Assembly (NCBI GenBank): GCA_001584585.1
Contig: LSYV01000003.1
Coordinates: forward strand, 796,865-860,864
Length of the DNA stretch: 64,000 nucleotides
DNA from: Gonium pectorale
Taxonomy: Eukaryota > Chlorophyta > Chlorophyceae > Chlamydomonadales > Volvocaceae
Direction of reading: 5' to 3'
Part shown: positions 1 through 10,931 of the stretch, in pieces
Numbering within the stretch: position 1 is the first letter of the stretch
Layout of the letters: every line of letters starts with the position of its first letter
Notes under the pieces: model-generated
The model's input: only the letters and a program-made list of their open reading frames with translations
The model's database searches: none
What the model was told of the DNA's origin: nothing
Program-made: the position numbers and the translations under genes

Positions 1-54
1 AGGGAGGGAGGGAGGGGGGAAGCGAGTTTGCGATGCACGGCGTTGTGAGCCGGG

Positions 55-59
55 TTACA
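55..59 (-). terminator. Candidate poly(A) signal TGTAA for the EF-hand gene
   Basis: The plus strand reads TTACA, so the minus strand carries TGTAA, the usual chlorophyte polyadenylation pentamer. It lies about 490 nt past the stop codon of the minus-strand EF-hand-family gene, a normal 3' UTR length for these algae. A five-base match is weak alone; position and orientation are the support. Confidence 0.4.
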
Positions 60-490
60 GCACCCGGGTTTCAACCCCGCGCCAGGAGCAGGTATGCGTA
101 AGTTCGCCGGCGGACCCCTGACCACACCGTGGTGGCAGGTTCCGCGGCTGAGCAACCTAGGTGTCGGCAGCAAAGCGCGGGTGCTGGCCAAGTGCCGGCT
201 GCAGGACGGCGAAACAGGGCCCCTACCGACGAAAGCACAGCACCCAGCAGCGCCGCTCCCGTCCCCAAGCCCCCCGCTCGATCCCCCCACCGCCCCAATA
301 GCAGTCGTTATACATAGTTTTTTATAGGCCAGCCGCTTTATCTCTCCCTATTCAGCTTTAGACTACTACTATTTCTCGGTTTCCGCGTCATCACCCGGCG
401 GCTCGGCTCCGGGCCGCGCCCGGTCCCAGCGGGCGCGGCCGCCACAAGCCAAGTTCGATGCTCTGGTATGAACGGGTCAACGATTCTCTG

Positions 491-525
491 CTCGACGGTC
501 ATCAGTCAGTTTTTGCCCACGGACT
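491..525 (+). repeat. Left copy of a 35-bp perfect inverted repeat
   Basis: Bases 491-525 are the exact reverse complement of 2301-2335. Similarity continues imperfectly beyond the 35 bp toward a short C-rich run. The left copy falls just downstream of the stop of the minus-strand gene, in its presumed 3' UTR; the right copy falls in one of its introns. It may be the footprint of a small mobile element. Confidence 0.85.
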
Positions 526-549
526 CAACAACCCCCCACCGCCCGCTCC

Positions 550-3500
550 TCACTTGGAGGTGATGTACTTCCCGAACGCCGCCCGCACCAGCCCCTCCAT
601 GAACTCGAAGCGGACCATGGCGTCATCGTCGTTGGCGTCCGCCTCCACCGTCTCGCTCTCCTCCTCAAAGTTGACCGCGATGAAGATGGTCTGGGGGTGG
701 CGAGCGGAGGCGGAGGGGAAGGGCGAGTGCAACCAAGGTGCTCAGTCTTGAACCGAGCAGAGCAGGCAGGCGCAGCCGTGCTGGGTGACGCGCGGTTGCA
801 GTCCGGGCGGCTTGCACAGAGAGAGGCTTGTCCGCCTGCCGCGATGCCCCCACCAGCGTTCCCTAGTCCGCTGCTAGGGCTGCGTGACTACGCCCCCGCG
901 GTCCAGGCGTGCGCTGCGTGTCGGAAGCCACACACGATGTTGCCCACGGCCGAGGACCGCCCGGCCCACCCGTCAAGTAGCACACGCTCGCCCCGCCCCG
1001 GCCCCGCCCCCGGCCCCGCCCCGCTCGCCTGCATGTCCTGCGCGGTGCTCCCCCGTGTCGCTCCCGGCTGGATGATCCCGGCGTCGTGGCAGAAGGCCAT
1101 CCAGGCGCTGGCGGCCATCTGGAGCACGTCGGAGGAGGCTGGGGGGGGGGAGGTGGGGGAGGAGAGGTGGGCGGCCGCTCAGTCCGAACGGCGCTCATCT
1201 CGAGGGCGAGGGGCGGAGGGGCCGCATGGGTGGCTCTGCGTTGCAGAGCCACGTCCCGCCAAGGGCTTGTCGAGGTTGCGCCCCGCCGGCCCGGCCCGGC
1301 CTTGAAGCATGCAGACACATCCACCTGACCCGTCCCGCTACCACCCGTTGGGGTGCAGGTGCAGCAGCGGAGACTGAACTCAGTCTCCGCTGCTGCCCCT
1401 GCACTCCAACGCATTCCCGTTGCACCCCGCACGCCCTCCCACGCCGATGTGATCACCTGCCAAGGAGTCCCACGAAACCCCACGCGCCCTTCCCCCCTAC
1501 AGGAGATGTATGCGCCCCAGGGCTTCTCTACTGAGAACGCGTGTATCACACACACACATCAACACAAGCCGCCTCCCGCCGCCACTCACTGCCCACTCCG
1601 CCCATCATTGAGTAGTATGTGAATGCCGAGCGGATGAAGTCCGCCTGCCTCTCCAGCTCCTCGCGGACCTCGCCAAGCTCCTCCTCCAGGGACTGCCCGT
1701 CGTTGCGGACCTGGGCAGGGCGGCAGCCGGGGCCGGCGGACAGGGGGTAAAGCGCCAGAGCCACAGAAGGCAGGGCAGGCGCGACCTCGCAGTGGGCATC
1801 ACGGAAAGAAAGGGAATACGTTGGGGTTTGAAGTTTGGAACGCGTTCCCAGTAGAAGCCCGAGGCGCCTGTCATCCCACTAACTTAGCAATGCATTGGGC
1901 GGAGGGGATTACTCAGTCCGGCGGGCGGAACGGGGGGGGGCAGGCGACTCTGCAACCCTTGTGCCCCCCCGGTGCACCTAGTCCTCGTTCGCGTGTCCAT
2001 GTTTGGGCACGAGCACTCGCCCGCCTGCAGGCCTGCGGCCCTGCCCCCAGTCCAGCGCTTACCCCGGCGTCCCCCCGGGCAATCATCCGTCGGAAGCGTG
2101 TCTTGCCGACCACCCGCTTCCAGTCCAGCATCAGCTGCGCGGAGCGGATCTGCGGGCGGTGGCGGCAGTGGGTTTGGAAGGGCGGTGGGGGGAGGGGGGG
2201 GCGGACGGGTCAAATATCGCTGCCTTGGGTGGGTCACGGGTGACGAGGATAAGGAGGCGATGAGCGCAGCCTGAAAAGAGGGGAGGTAGGGGGGCTATTC
2301 AGTCCGTGGGCAAAAACTGACTGATGACCGTCGAGGTAGGGGGGCCGGGCGTCATTGGGTTGGGAGGGGGGCCGGAGGTGACGAAGTAGTGGAGGAGGGA
2401 AACGGGGATAGGGAGGTGCAGGCGAGGACAGGGACGCGCGCGGAGCGTCTTGGAGGAGAGATGGCGGTGGGGAATGGTAGGGCTGCGCGGGCCGTTGCAA
2501 GCCGCGAGGAAGGGATCGAGAGCGTGGGAACACGGTGAAGGGGAAGGGCGTGCCGAAAAGGATCGCCGCAGCGTCGCACCACCGTAGCGCCGTACTGACG
2601 CACCTTGTCGGTGTCGTACAGGTCCCGCGCCTCGTTCTCTTTCTTGCGCTGCGCAAAGATGGAGTCGTTGGCGTTCCAGGCTGTCTGTTTGGGCGCCTTG
2701 GGGGCCTGTGGGCGTGGGGAACCCAAAGGCCGTGAGGAACGGGCGTCACTACGCGAAGGAGAGACGACTGCGTGCGGCGGCAGCTGCCAGGGGGCATGGG
2801 ATGGGGGAGAGGACCGGGGCTGTGAGTGGCACTCTGCGAGCTTCGGTCCCGCCTCGCGTTATAGCGGGCCGCCTCACCATCATCGCTATCATCATCTGGC
2901 ACCATCACCACCGTCACCACCAGGGCAACGAGCCAAGATACCGAGAGCACGATAACGGCAACCTCACCTCGAGCTGCGGCCGCTCGAACTTCGGTCGCGA
3001 CAGCACGGGCGGCAGGAAGAACGGCCGGTGGCTGGTCAGCTCCTGCGGACCGGGTAGAGCAGGGCAGGGTTGGCAGCAGGCAGGAGGTCAGGGTACAAGC
3101 AGCAGGGCTGCGCGACGCCTCAAGGCCGCGACCAGGCCGGCTCTCCGCACGCACGAAGCCGGCGTCCGTGGTGATGGGGCAGATGGCGGGGGCAACGGGG
3201 CTCGAGCTGCGGCCGGCCGTGTAGGCAAGGGTTGCGCTGGCCTGCACCCGAACAGAACCACGCCACCCTGCTGCAGGGCACTCGAGGCACCCGGCGCATC
3301 CAACATGCCCTTCGTCAACCCACCCACCTACGGACCCAAGCACCACCGCTCCGCCGCCCCCGCCCCCACCCCCGTCCCCGCCCCCCGCCCCCGCCATCCC
3401 ACCCTCATGGCGTCCTCCAGGTGCCTCCACGGCGCCTGCCCCGTGCTGGCCTCCTCCAGCAGCACCTTCAGCCGAAACTTGGCCCGCTCGCTCAGCGCCC

Positions 3501-6163
3501 GGTACGCGGCCTCGGCCGCTTCGGCGGCCTCCTCCTGGTAGGCGGCGGGGTTGGCCGCGACCAACGCCTGCGGGCCGACCGGGAGGGCATTGGGATTGAG
3601 GCGCCTGCCTGTGCCGAGGCGGGCGGACGGGGGTCACGGCGGGGGACGAGATGCTGCGGGAGGAGCGAGGGCGGGGAGCAGAACGTAGCTCGCACCAACC
3701 ACTGCGGGGCCTGCCTGCGGCATCACGGGTTCGCACTACCGGTACACCACCACGACCTCGAACACCACCATCACCCGCCTCCATCAGCCTCTTGCTGCGC
3801 TCCCGGAACGCCAGCTCCGCCTCCGCCTCCAATAGCCCCTCCGCCGGCAGCACCGTACCAAAGCGCTCTGCCAGCGCGCGCACAGCCGCGGCGGCGGCCG
3901 CCGCCTCGTCTGCAGGGCCGCCGCCGGGCCCGCCGCCGGCCATGCCGCCGTCCGACGCCGCCATGCGGCCCGGCGCCAGCACGGCGCCGCCCAGCGAAGA
4001 CGCGCCGGAGCGGCCAGAGGCGGCGCTGCTGCCGCCGACGCCGGTGAAGGAGCGCTGCAGGGGCGCGTTGCGCGACGGCAGCGCCACCGGCGGTAGCGTT
4101 GGCGTGCCTGGCGACGTCGCCGCTGCCGCCACGGCGGTGGTGGAGGTGAAGGGCGACGCCCCCGACGCCCCGACTGCCGCCTTGGCGATGTCGGCCAGCT
4201 GGAATGACTTGCCCGTCAGCCGGCCCAGCGCGGCGGCGAGGGAGGCAGAGGAGCCCGAGGGCGACAAGGGGCTGTGCAGCTCGTGATCGGCGGCGGTGGC
4301 GGGGCCGGGGCCGGGGCCGCCGCGCCGCGCGGCTAGCAGCACGGGTAGCGAGCCCATGGAGCGGGATGCCTGCAGCGGGGGTGCTCCGAGGCCTGCGCGG
4401 GACCGCGGCCGCGGGGGAGCGGGGGGTGGGGAGGGCAGGCGCAGAGCTGGTGTCAGAGCCGCAGGAGCCGCGCACCGGTGCGCTTCCTCTCGCAGCCCGC
4501 CAGCGCGGGGAACGACCCGCATCCAGCCCGGCACGGCCCTACTCACTCCCGCCCAGGCCCCGCCAAAGCCCTTCGACCGTACACACAGCCTTCCGTTCAC
4601 CATCCAGCCGCCCCCACGGGCCCTGCCCTGCCCTGTCCAGCCCTGCCCTGCCCTGCCCTGCCCTGCCCACCATCAGCGACCGCAGCGAGATGTGCGGACC
4701 CATGCCGCCCTTGCGCGACGCCCCCGCCAGCGCCGCCGCCGCAGCCCCCGAGGAGCTTCCGCCGCCGCTGCCGCCGCCGTAGGGCTGCACGGACGCGCTG
4801 CGGCCCTGGCCGTGGGCGGTGCGCCGCTGCCGCTGCCGCGCCGCCGCCACCAGGCTGTACTCGTCCATCTCCTGCATCCCCGCCACAGCCCGCATAGCGG
4901 CGGCAGTGACAGCCGGCGGCGGCCCGGAGCGGCCGGCACCACCCAGCACGGGCGCAATGTACGCATTGCTGTCGGAGGCGCGGCGGCGCGGCAGCGCGTC
5001 ACCGGCCGTGCCGGATTCGGAGTCACGGCTAGGGGGGCGCTGGGGCGGGGACCCCGGCGGGGACGGCGCGAGCGGGTGCTCGTACATGGAGTGACGGCGG
5101 CGGCGGGTGGCATCGAATGAGTCGGTAAGGTGGTTGTTGTTTGAGATGCTGGCGAGGTCGCGGAGTACGGCCATCAGGGGCTGCTGTGGGGTGGGCGGCG
5201 GCTGGGAGCGTGGGTCGGGCGGCAGCGGCAGCGGCGACGGCGGTGCGGACGGCGCGTCAGTGGGGACGGGGGTGGTGGTGGAGCAGCGCGGGTCAGAGTC
5301 TACGTCCGCCTGCGAGGGAGAGGGCGTCTGAGGCGCCGAGGCGGCGGCTGGAACGTCGGCGGGCGGCGTCGGCCCACGCGCCGTCGCCGTCGCCGCCGCC
5401 ATCGCCGTCGGTGTCTGTGGGGCGGGGCGAGGCTGTCTTTGCGGCGAGCGAGGCGGCTGTTTCTGCGGGGAGCGCGGCGGCGGGTACGCACCCTCCTGCT
5501 GCAGGTATGCGGCCCCGGGCGCCAGCAGCTGCCTGTGGTGCAGGAGCGCCGCCAAGCCGACCTTGCCGTGGGCGTGCCCGTCAGTGTTGGTGTTACCGTG
5601 ACGTTGCTGCGACTGTTGTTGCTGATGGTTGCGCTGCTGGTGCGGTGGGGGCGATGGCGACGGGTTGGAGAGGTTCTGGGGCGGTCCCGCGGCCGGCCTG
5701 CGCATCGGCGAGCCGGGGGGGCGTCCCGCCGATTGCCCTGCGGCGCCGCCGGTGTTACCCGCCGCCGGCGCCGAAAGGGGCGCCGTCATTTCCCTCAGCG
5801 CCCGCTCCGCGTGAGTGCAGGTGCTGAGCGCGGCGGCGGCAAGGGCCCGCCCAGACAGGGATTCGGACGGACGCGGCGCGCGGTCGGCAGCGGTGTCAAA
5901 CGAGACCGTGGGAGCCGTCTGGGAAGGAGCAGGCGCAGCGGCAGCGGGCGGGCCCTTATCGGCGATGCGAGACCGCACGAGCAGCGCCCAGCCGCTGCCG
6001 CCGCTGCCGTTGGCGCCCGGGCTGCCGCCGCTTACGTCGTGGCTGCTGCTGCTCCGCTTATCGTCATTGCTGCTTGTGCTGCTTCCTCCGCCACTGAAGC
6101 GTAGGCCCGTCGATGACGAGGAGGCTGCGGTGGAGAGGGCCGCTGGTGGGGCGGAGGCAGCGC
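550..6163 (-). CDS. EF-hand-family protein with long disordered N-terminal half (5' end incomplete)
   Basis: This is a multi-exon minus-strand gene. Exons read well at about 4671-6163 (Ser/Pro/Gln-rich, disordered), 3775-4369, about 3403-3566 (helical, contains YRALSERAKFRLKVLLEEAS), 2968-3042 (ELTSHRPFFLPPVL), 2604-2705 (NANDSIFAQRKKENEARDLY), 2063-2149 (LMLDWKRVVGKTRFRRMI), about 1580-1720 (EELERQADFIRSAFTYYSMM), about 1120 (MAASAWMAFCHDAGIIQP) and 550-691, which ends in DDDAMVRFEFMEGLVRAAFG and the stop. From family knowledge, the FTYYS / W-x-x-F / TIFIAVNF / FEFMEGLVR pattern is typical of large EF-hand proteins of ciliated protists, so a flagellar or calcium-linked role is plausible but inferred. 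The phase between 3775 and 3566 does not close with the sites I tried, so an exon may be missing there. The first exon shown starts after a good acceptor, so the true start lies upstream. The last three exons contain the domain I trust most. Confidence 0.6.
1346..1411. repeat. 66-bp near-perfect palindrome (hairpin)
   Basis: The left arm 1346-1377 and right arm 1380-1411 are reverse complements with two mismatches in 32 bp, separated by only two bases. The core is GCAGCAGCGGAGACTGA followed by its complement. It lies in an intron of the EF-hand-family gene. A smaller hairpin (TGGCTCTGC / GCAGAGCCA) is found nearby at about 1231-1251. Confidence 0.85.
2301..2335 (-). repeat. Right copy of the 35-bp perfect inverted repeat
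   Basis: This is the inverted partner of 491-525, in an intron of the same minus-strand gene. If both copies are in one primary transcript they could base-pair over 35 bp around about 1.8 kb. Confidence 0.85.
4621..4666. repeat. CCCTG pentanucleotide microsatellite
   Basis: Three CCCTG units, one interrupted unit and five further CCCTG units run directly next to the splice donor (minus strand) of the long disordered exon. On the transcribed strand this gives a CAGGG-rich intron start. Confidence 0.8.
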
Positions 6164-7127
6164 CTGGGGCGAGAAGCTGACGGGGTGAGATCCCACCGCG
6201 CCCGCTGGGGCGCGCGGGGACAGGTCGGGGAGGAGACGGGTTGACCTTTCACGGCTACGCTGGGACGATTTTGTCAGTTGCAGGCCAGGTCTATTTGCGT
6301 TCGAGGCCTCGCATGCCTTGGCTGGCCTGGATGTGGCAACGTATGGATGCTGCGCCCGAACAACATTTTGATACGTATCATTTTGGAGCGTTCGTGCCTG
6401 GTGTTGTGAAGCCCAAACGCACCGGAAGACCCACGACAAAAGCCCTTCTCAGGTCGGGCGCATAGTTACCAACTACCAGTCGTCACTGCATTTACCTGGA
6501 CACAGAACCACTAGCAAGCTCGCTGCGCCCAAGCTCGCCCCCTGGCCGAGTCCCCGCGTCCGCGTCGTTCTTGAAGGCTAGCCGAAGAGGGAGTCGCCCC
6601 ATTGCGTATTGATTACAAGTTTTCTACTCCTTAGATGCCGACGGTCGACAGAATCTGTCTTCCGCCGGCCTTGACATCCTTAATGCCCATCCGCCTCTCC
6701 TCCTGGCTCATTAATTAGCTGCATGCAGGCTAATTACATTATTTCATAGCGGCCGAGGAAACCGGACAGGCACGTGCGAAAAGGCGCTGTGCGCAGCATC
6801 ATTCGTAACAACTGTGTATATTGTAAAAGGTGACAGGTGACCTCCTGACATGCTCCACACGCGTCGATCCGGCACCCGGCTACGACTTTCGTATTCGCAA
6901 TCATCCTTCCAGCTTTTCCCGTGTCTCCCATATTGCCGCATCCGGGGTATCTATAAGGGTTAGAAACTGGCACGGACACATCCAACTCAGCCCCGGTCAG
7001 GTCTGCTCCCACCCACTGCCGCCCCCTGCTACGAGAAGGAAATCCAGTGTAACAACCTCAATGTCCCGCGCTCCCGCGCTCAACTCCCGCCCGCAACTCC
7101 CGTTCGCAACAACCGGACGCATGGCCC
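6164..7127. other. Gene-poor interval; 5' region of EF-hand gene and 3' region of TPR-like gene
   Basis: I see no convincing coding exon here, although at least one 5' exon of the gene to the left must lie in or near it. It is noticeably more AT-rich around 6600-6830 than its surroundings. It contains TTACA at 6733-6737, that is TGTAA on the minus strand, about 390 nt past the stop of the TPR-like gene and so a reasonable poly(A) signal for it. Confidence 0.45.
6733..6737 (-). terminator. Candidate poly(A) signal TGTAA for the TPR-like gene
   Basis: TGTAA on the minus strand, about 390 nt after the stop at 7128. A second TGTAA on the same strand at about 6612 is an alternative. Confidence 0.4.
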
Positions 7128-10100
7128 CTAATCAAGGGCGTACAGGTCGAAGCCGGCTGCAGACTGACTGCTCTGCGGCCGGGCTTCAGCGCCCTTCGCT
7201 CCCCGATCAGAGCTGGCCGCAGCTCCCTCATGGGCGCTTCCAGAGGTGGCTCGTTGATGCGGGCCCTCGCTGCCAGGCTTCTCCGCAGCCGCGGCATGCT
7301 CACCGCCCTTCTCCCTGCTGAGCTCGCCTACACCTTCAAGCCCTGCTGCCTCGGCCTCAACACGTGGGCTCGCCAACCGGTCGTCGGAGCCACGCGCCAC
7401 ATGCATCGCGAGTCGGGCCGCCCGCAGTACCAGCTGCCTCCTGCGCACCACGGGCTCCACCGCCGCCACGTCGCCCGTCACGCCCTCCGCACACCCACTG
7501 CGCAACTCCACCTCCTGCAGTGCCATCTGCAGGCTCCGCTGCGCCAACTCCACGCTCCACGTCCCCACTAGCGGGCTACGCTGGCGGTGCCGTGGCGCCG
7601 CGGTCGCCAGCGTCGCCGCATCCATCAGGGTGGAGCCGCCCGAGCCACACGCGAGTACCACTGCATCGCTTGCCCCCCTCCCCATGCCGCTGCCCTCGGC
7701 GGTTTCAGGACCGCTCTCAGCCGCCGCGGCGGCGAGGGCGTCAGCATCGTATCGGATGGCCTTGGCCCTGCCGTCGCCGACGCTGCCGCCGTCGCAGTCA
7801 TCATCGGAATGGCACTGCTCGATGAGCGCCGCCGTTGCCGTTGCGTCGTAGCCCAGCGGCAGCCCCACCAGGCCGCCGCCCGCCACGGCCTGCATCTCGT
7901 CCCAGCTCAGCGGCTCCGCCTCGTACGACAGTAGCGCGCGCGCACCGTGCGCGTCCAGCACCTGCCGGTACTCATCCGCCTGCAAGGCAGCGCCGAGACG
8001 ACGTACATCAGATCCCGAGGGGCCCGAGCGCCAAGCCCACGTCGCCAGACCCCAGGGCTTGGGAAGGCAGGCAGCAGCAGGGGGGAAGGCTGGCGACAGC
8101 GCCTGCTGGTCTGGGTCGGCACGCAGGGTCGAGGCGAAAGCTCGCGAGGCGCATTTCTGCTTGCGACACGCCCGTAAGCCCTGTGGGAGTCGAAGAGTCT
8201 TCCATATAGAGTCTTCTATAGGGTCAGCTCTGCTGCTGACATAAGCACGCGTGCCTCTCTCAGCCCTGCCACCCATCTAGGGCAAGCCATGGGGCAGGGC
8301 AAACAACGCGTCAGGGCATAAAAGAGTTCGCAGCGGCGTGCGCAACGTGCACTCGGCACACCCTGCACTATCCTCAATCGTGCCCTACCCCTCCCAGCAT
8401 TCACCCCGGCATTGTCATGTCTCCCTGCGCTCTGCCGCACCTGCGCCAGCAGTGTCAGCGGGTGCTGCAGCATCAGGTCCAGGTCGTTGGCGTCGGTTGC
8501 CGCCAAAAGCTTCTCAACCACCGGCTCCGGCAGGCCGGGGGCCGCAGCGGCGATGCGCGTGCGCATCCACTCGTTGTAGTAGTGCCAGCGGGGGCGCGGG
8601 CGCAGGAACTCGGGTAGGCGTTCCTCGGCACGGCGCGCCAGGAGCGCCACCAGGCCCTGCGCGAGGACAGAGGAGCGTGCGGTCATCAAGGCTACGGATC
8701 GAAGTCGTCTGTTGCCGGGTAATGCACATTGGCTGGCGGTAATCGACAGCAAAGCCCGAGCGGGGTGATACAGAAGACGGGGATCGGGCTGAGCGGGATG
8801 CACCAAAATGCGTACGCACGCGCGGACGGTCCGTCGCAAGAGGACAAAACCACTGGAGGGGAAACCTGGGTAGGACAGCCCCGCGCCCGTCCACATACCC
8901 CCGTGCCGCCGTCCCGCACGGCCTCCCAGGCATCATCCGCCAGCCTTGCCACTGCTACGTCCAGCGCTGAGTCCACCGCGCGCCTCAACGCCTGACGCAG
9001 CTGCGTAGTCCGCTCCTGGCGCCGCTCCTCAGCAGCTGCCACGACCCCCACGGGCGCCACTTCAGCTGCCGGCACGGCCAGTCCCCAAGGCGGCTGCTCG
9101 GGGCACGCGGGCGATGGTGGCAGCAGGTCCCTGCAGCGGAGGAGTGACAGCACCACCTGCTCCGGTGCCTCAGCTGCAGCTGCCTGCGCGGCGGAGAGCA
9201 GCAGGTAGGCTGCGGGCCAGGTCCCGCCGCCCATCCCATCAGCGATATCGGCGCGGCGGCCGCCGGCCTCAGCGCTGAGTGAGGCGCGCTCGCAATAACT
9301 GACGGCTGCGGCGCTGCCGCTGGGGCCGCTGGTGGCACTGTTGGCGCTCAGAAAGCTGCTGTCGGGCGACATGCTGGCCGCGGTCCGGACGCTGCTGACA
9401 CTTGGGTCGGGCTTGGAAAAGGCCACGGCCGCCTTGGCGTCCTGGAGACGTGCGGGTAACGGAGCTCAGTCCGTGCGTACTGTGATGATGGCAGCCTGTA
9501 CGAGGGGCTTTCCAACCGTGTGTGCTTGGATCTGTGTGCACATGAAAGAGACCCCAAGAGGGACGCGATTCTGACCCTTCTCAATCCAACCCATCCGTGG
9601 ATCTGCCACCCTCACCTTGACCGCCTGAGCCGGCACGCCGGATTCCAGGTATGCCCAGCCACGCAGCCAGGCCAGCAGTGCGCGGCGCGGCACGGAGGCA
9701 AGCGGCGCAGAGTCGGCGGGACCTAGAGGGAGACGAAGGCAGGTGGGTGGGGTGGGGGGGGGCAAAAGCAGCAAAAGTTGTGGACTGGATGCGGGCTCAA
9801 ACATTGCCACCTTCCTGTGCTGTACACGATTTACATGTGCACATGTGTCATATGTGAGGGACGTACAGACCTTCGCCACCCGGTGAGTAAGCTAGAACGG
9901 CGTATGGCATCCACGGTCACCCGTGTGGCGACGTGTGCACCCCTGATGCACCTCAGATGCACCTGGCTGTGCACCTGTACTGCACCCAGCTCATGAAACC
10001 TGCCTGGTGCCAAGCGGCTGTCGGGCCTGCAGCGTTCCTCTGTCAGGCGCAACACCGCCTCGAGCCGCACGTCCAGCCGGGTCGAAAGCACCCGGCGCAG

Positions 10101-10397
10101 CGCCTCGGTCAGTTCAGGCTGCGACAGGCGCTGACCCGGTGGCACGAGGCGCAGTGTGCGGCCTTCCCGACGGCTGCAGAAGGGCGCTGGGTGCTCACCC
10201 TGGGCAATAAGGCGCGCAGCCAGTTCGGGGACGTGCATGCCGTCAGGCCCCAAGCTGAGTTGCTGCTGACGACAAGTACCCAAGGCGGTAGGCTGCGCAC
10301 ATTGCTTGCTCCGACGCTGACTGGTTATATCCGCAAGCTGATTTGCCGGATCGAACAGACCGGCCAGATGCAAGGGAGGGGGGTCGATGGGCCGCAT
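7128..10397 (-). CDS. TPR-like protein of unknown function, 709 aa
   Basis: Five exons on the minus strand close in frame: 9986-10397, 9616-9722, 8899-9441, 8441-8656 and 7128-7979, giving 709 residues. The start is the first ATG in the open first exon; an acceptor just upstream means a further 5' exon cannot be excluded. Exons 2 and 3 join into a segment reading LAWLRGWAYLESGVPAQAVK then DAKAAVAF, which looks like one tetratricopeptide helix pair (family knowledge; a single clear unit). The middle is helical and Ala/Glu-rich. The C-terminal exon contains EYRQVLDAHGARALLSYEAE and a low-complexity tail ending FDLYALD. No catalytic motif is visible. The gene is head-to-head with the transporter, 534 bp apart. 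A cytosolic scaffold is the most I would infer. Confidence 0.65.
9935..9986 (-). repeat. Array of five GGTGCA units starting at a splice donor
   Basis: On the minus strand the first intron of the TPR-like gene starts within a run of five GGTGCA units spaced 11, 12, 11 and 11 nt apart. The first unit contains the donor whose phase (one leftover base) fits the next exon. The other four look like duplicate donor sites. Confidence 0.75.
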
Positions 10398-10931
10398 GGG
10401 CTCTGACCCAGGGGCCTGCACAACTCACGGCTAGCAGCCGGGGAGGACGGGCAACAGCATGAAATACGCCCGCAGTCGGCTTGCGTAAAGCAGAGTAACT
10501 GCGCTGCAGTGTCAGGTTCGCAATAGCACCAACGGGGAGCAGCCCATGCCTGTGTACCAAGCTGCGAATCATTCTGCACTTTGGGGATTGTTGTGTGCTG
10601 TCCACTGCGTCGCCTCGCATCGGAAGGCACGATATGTACGGGACGTAGCTGTCAGCCGCAACACTCCCCACTCCGAGGCAAGCAACCGTGCACGACCCCT
10701 GCTCGACCGTTGCCAATTTTTACATAGCCACGCAAGCCCTGCAGCGCGGTAGCTGGGGCTTTGCTACAGTGCTTTAGTCGCTCGCCTCTGCCCTTCCTTT
10801 CTCTCTAGGCCTGTCAGTGCTTTCTCAACTTCCTAGCGATCACAACGCATCGGAAGTGCTTTCGCTCGAACACAGCGTCGACAGAGCTGCGGAGCAGGTT
10901 GCAGGTCTAGCACCCCCACCAGCCCGGAACT
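10398..10931. promoter_or_regulatory. Shared divergent promoter interval of TPR-like and transporter genes
   Basis: This is the 534-bp space between two divergently oriented start codons. It must hold both 5' UTRs and both promoters. There is a possible 5'-UTR intron in the transporter leader (GTAGCT at about 10750 to TTGCAG at about 10903). No clear TATA box is visible. Most of this segment is repeated, in decayed form, in the last intron of the transporter gene. Confidence 0.55.

Noticed and set aside
50..110. A possible tRNA-like segment (GGTTTCAACCC)
   Set aside because: No acceptor or D-arm pairing and no B-box match; not a tRNA.
2234..4603. A 789-codon minus-strand open frame as a single exon
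   Set aside because: It runs through several intron-like stretches with clean GT-AG sites, and the real exons inside it switch frame (ELTSHRPFFLPPVL is in another frame). It is open because of high GC.
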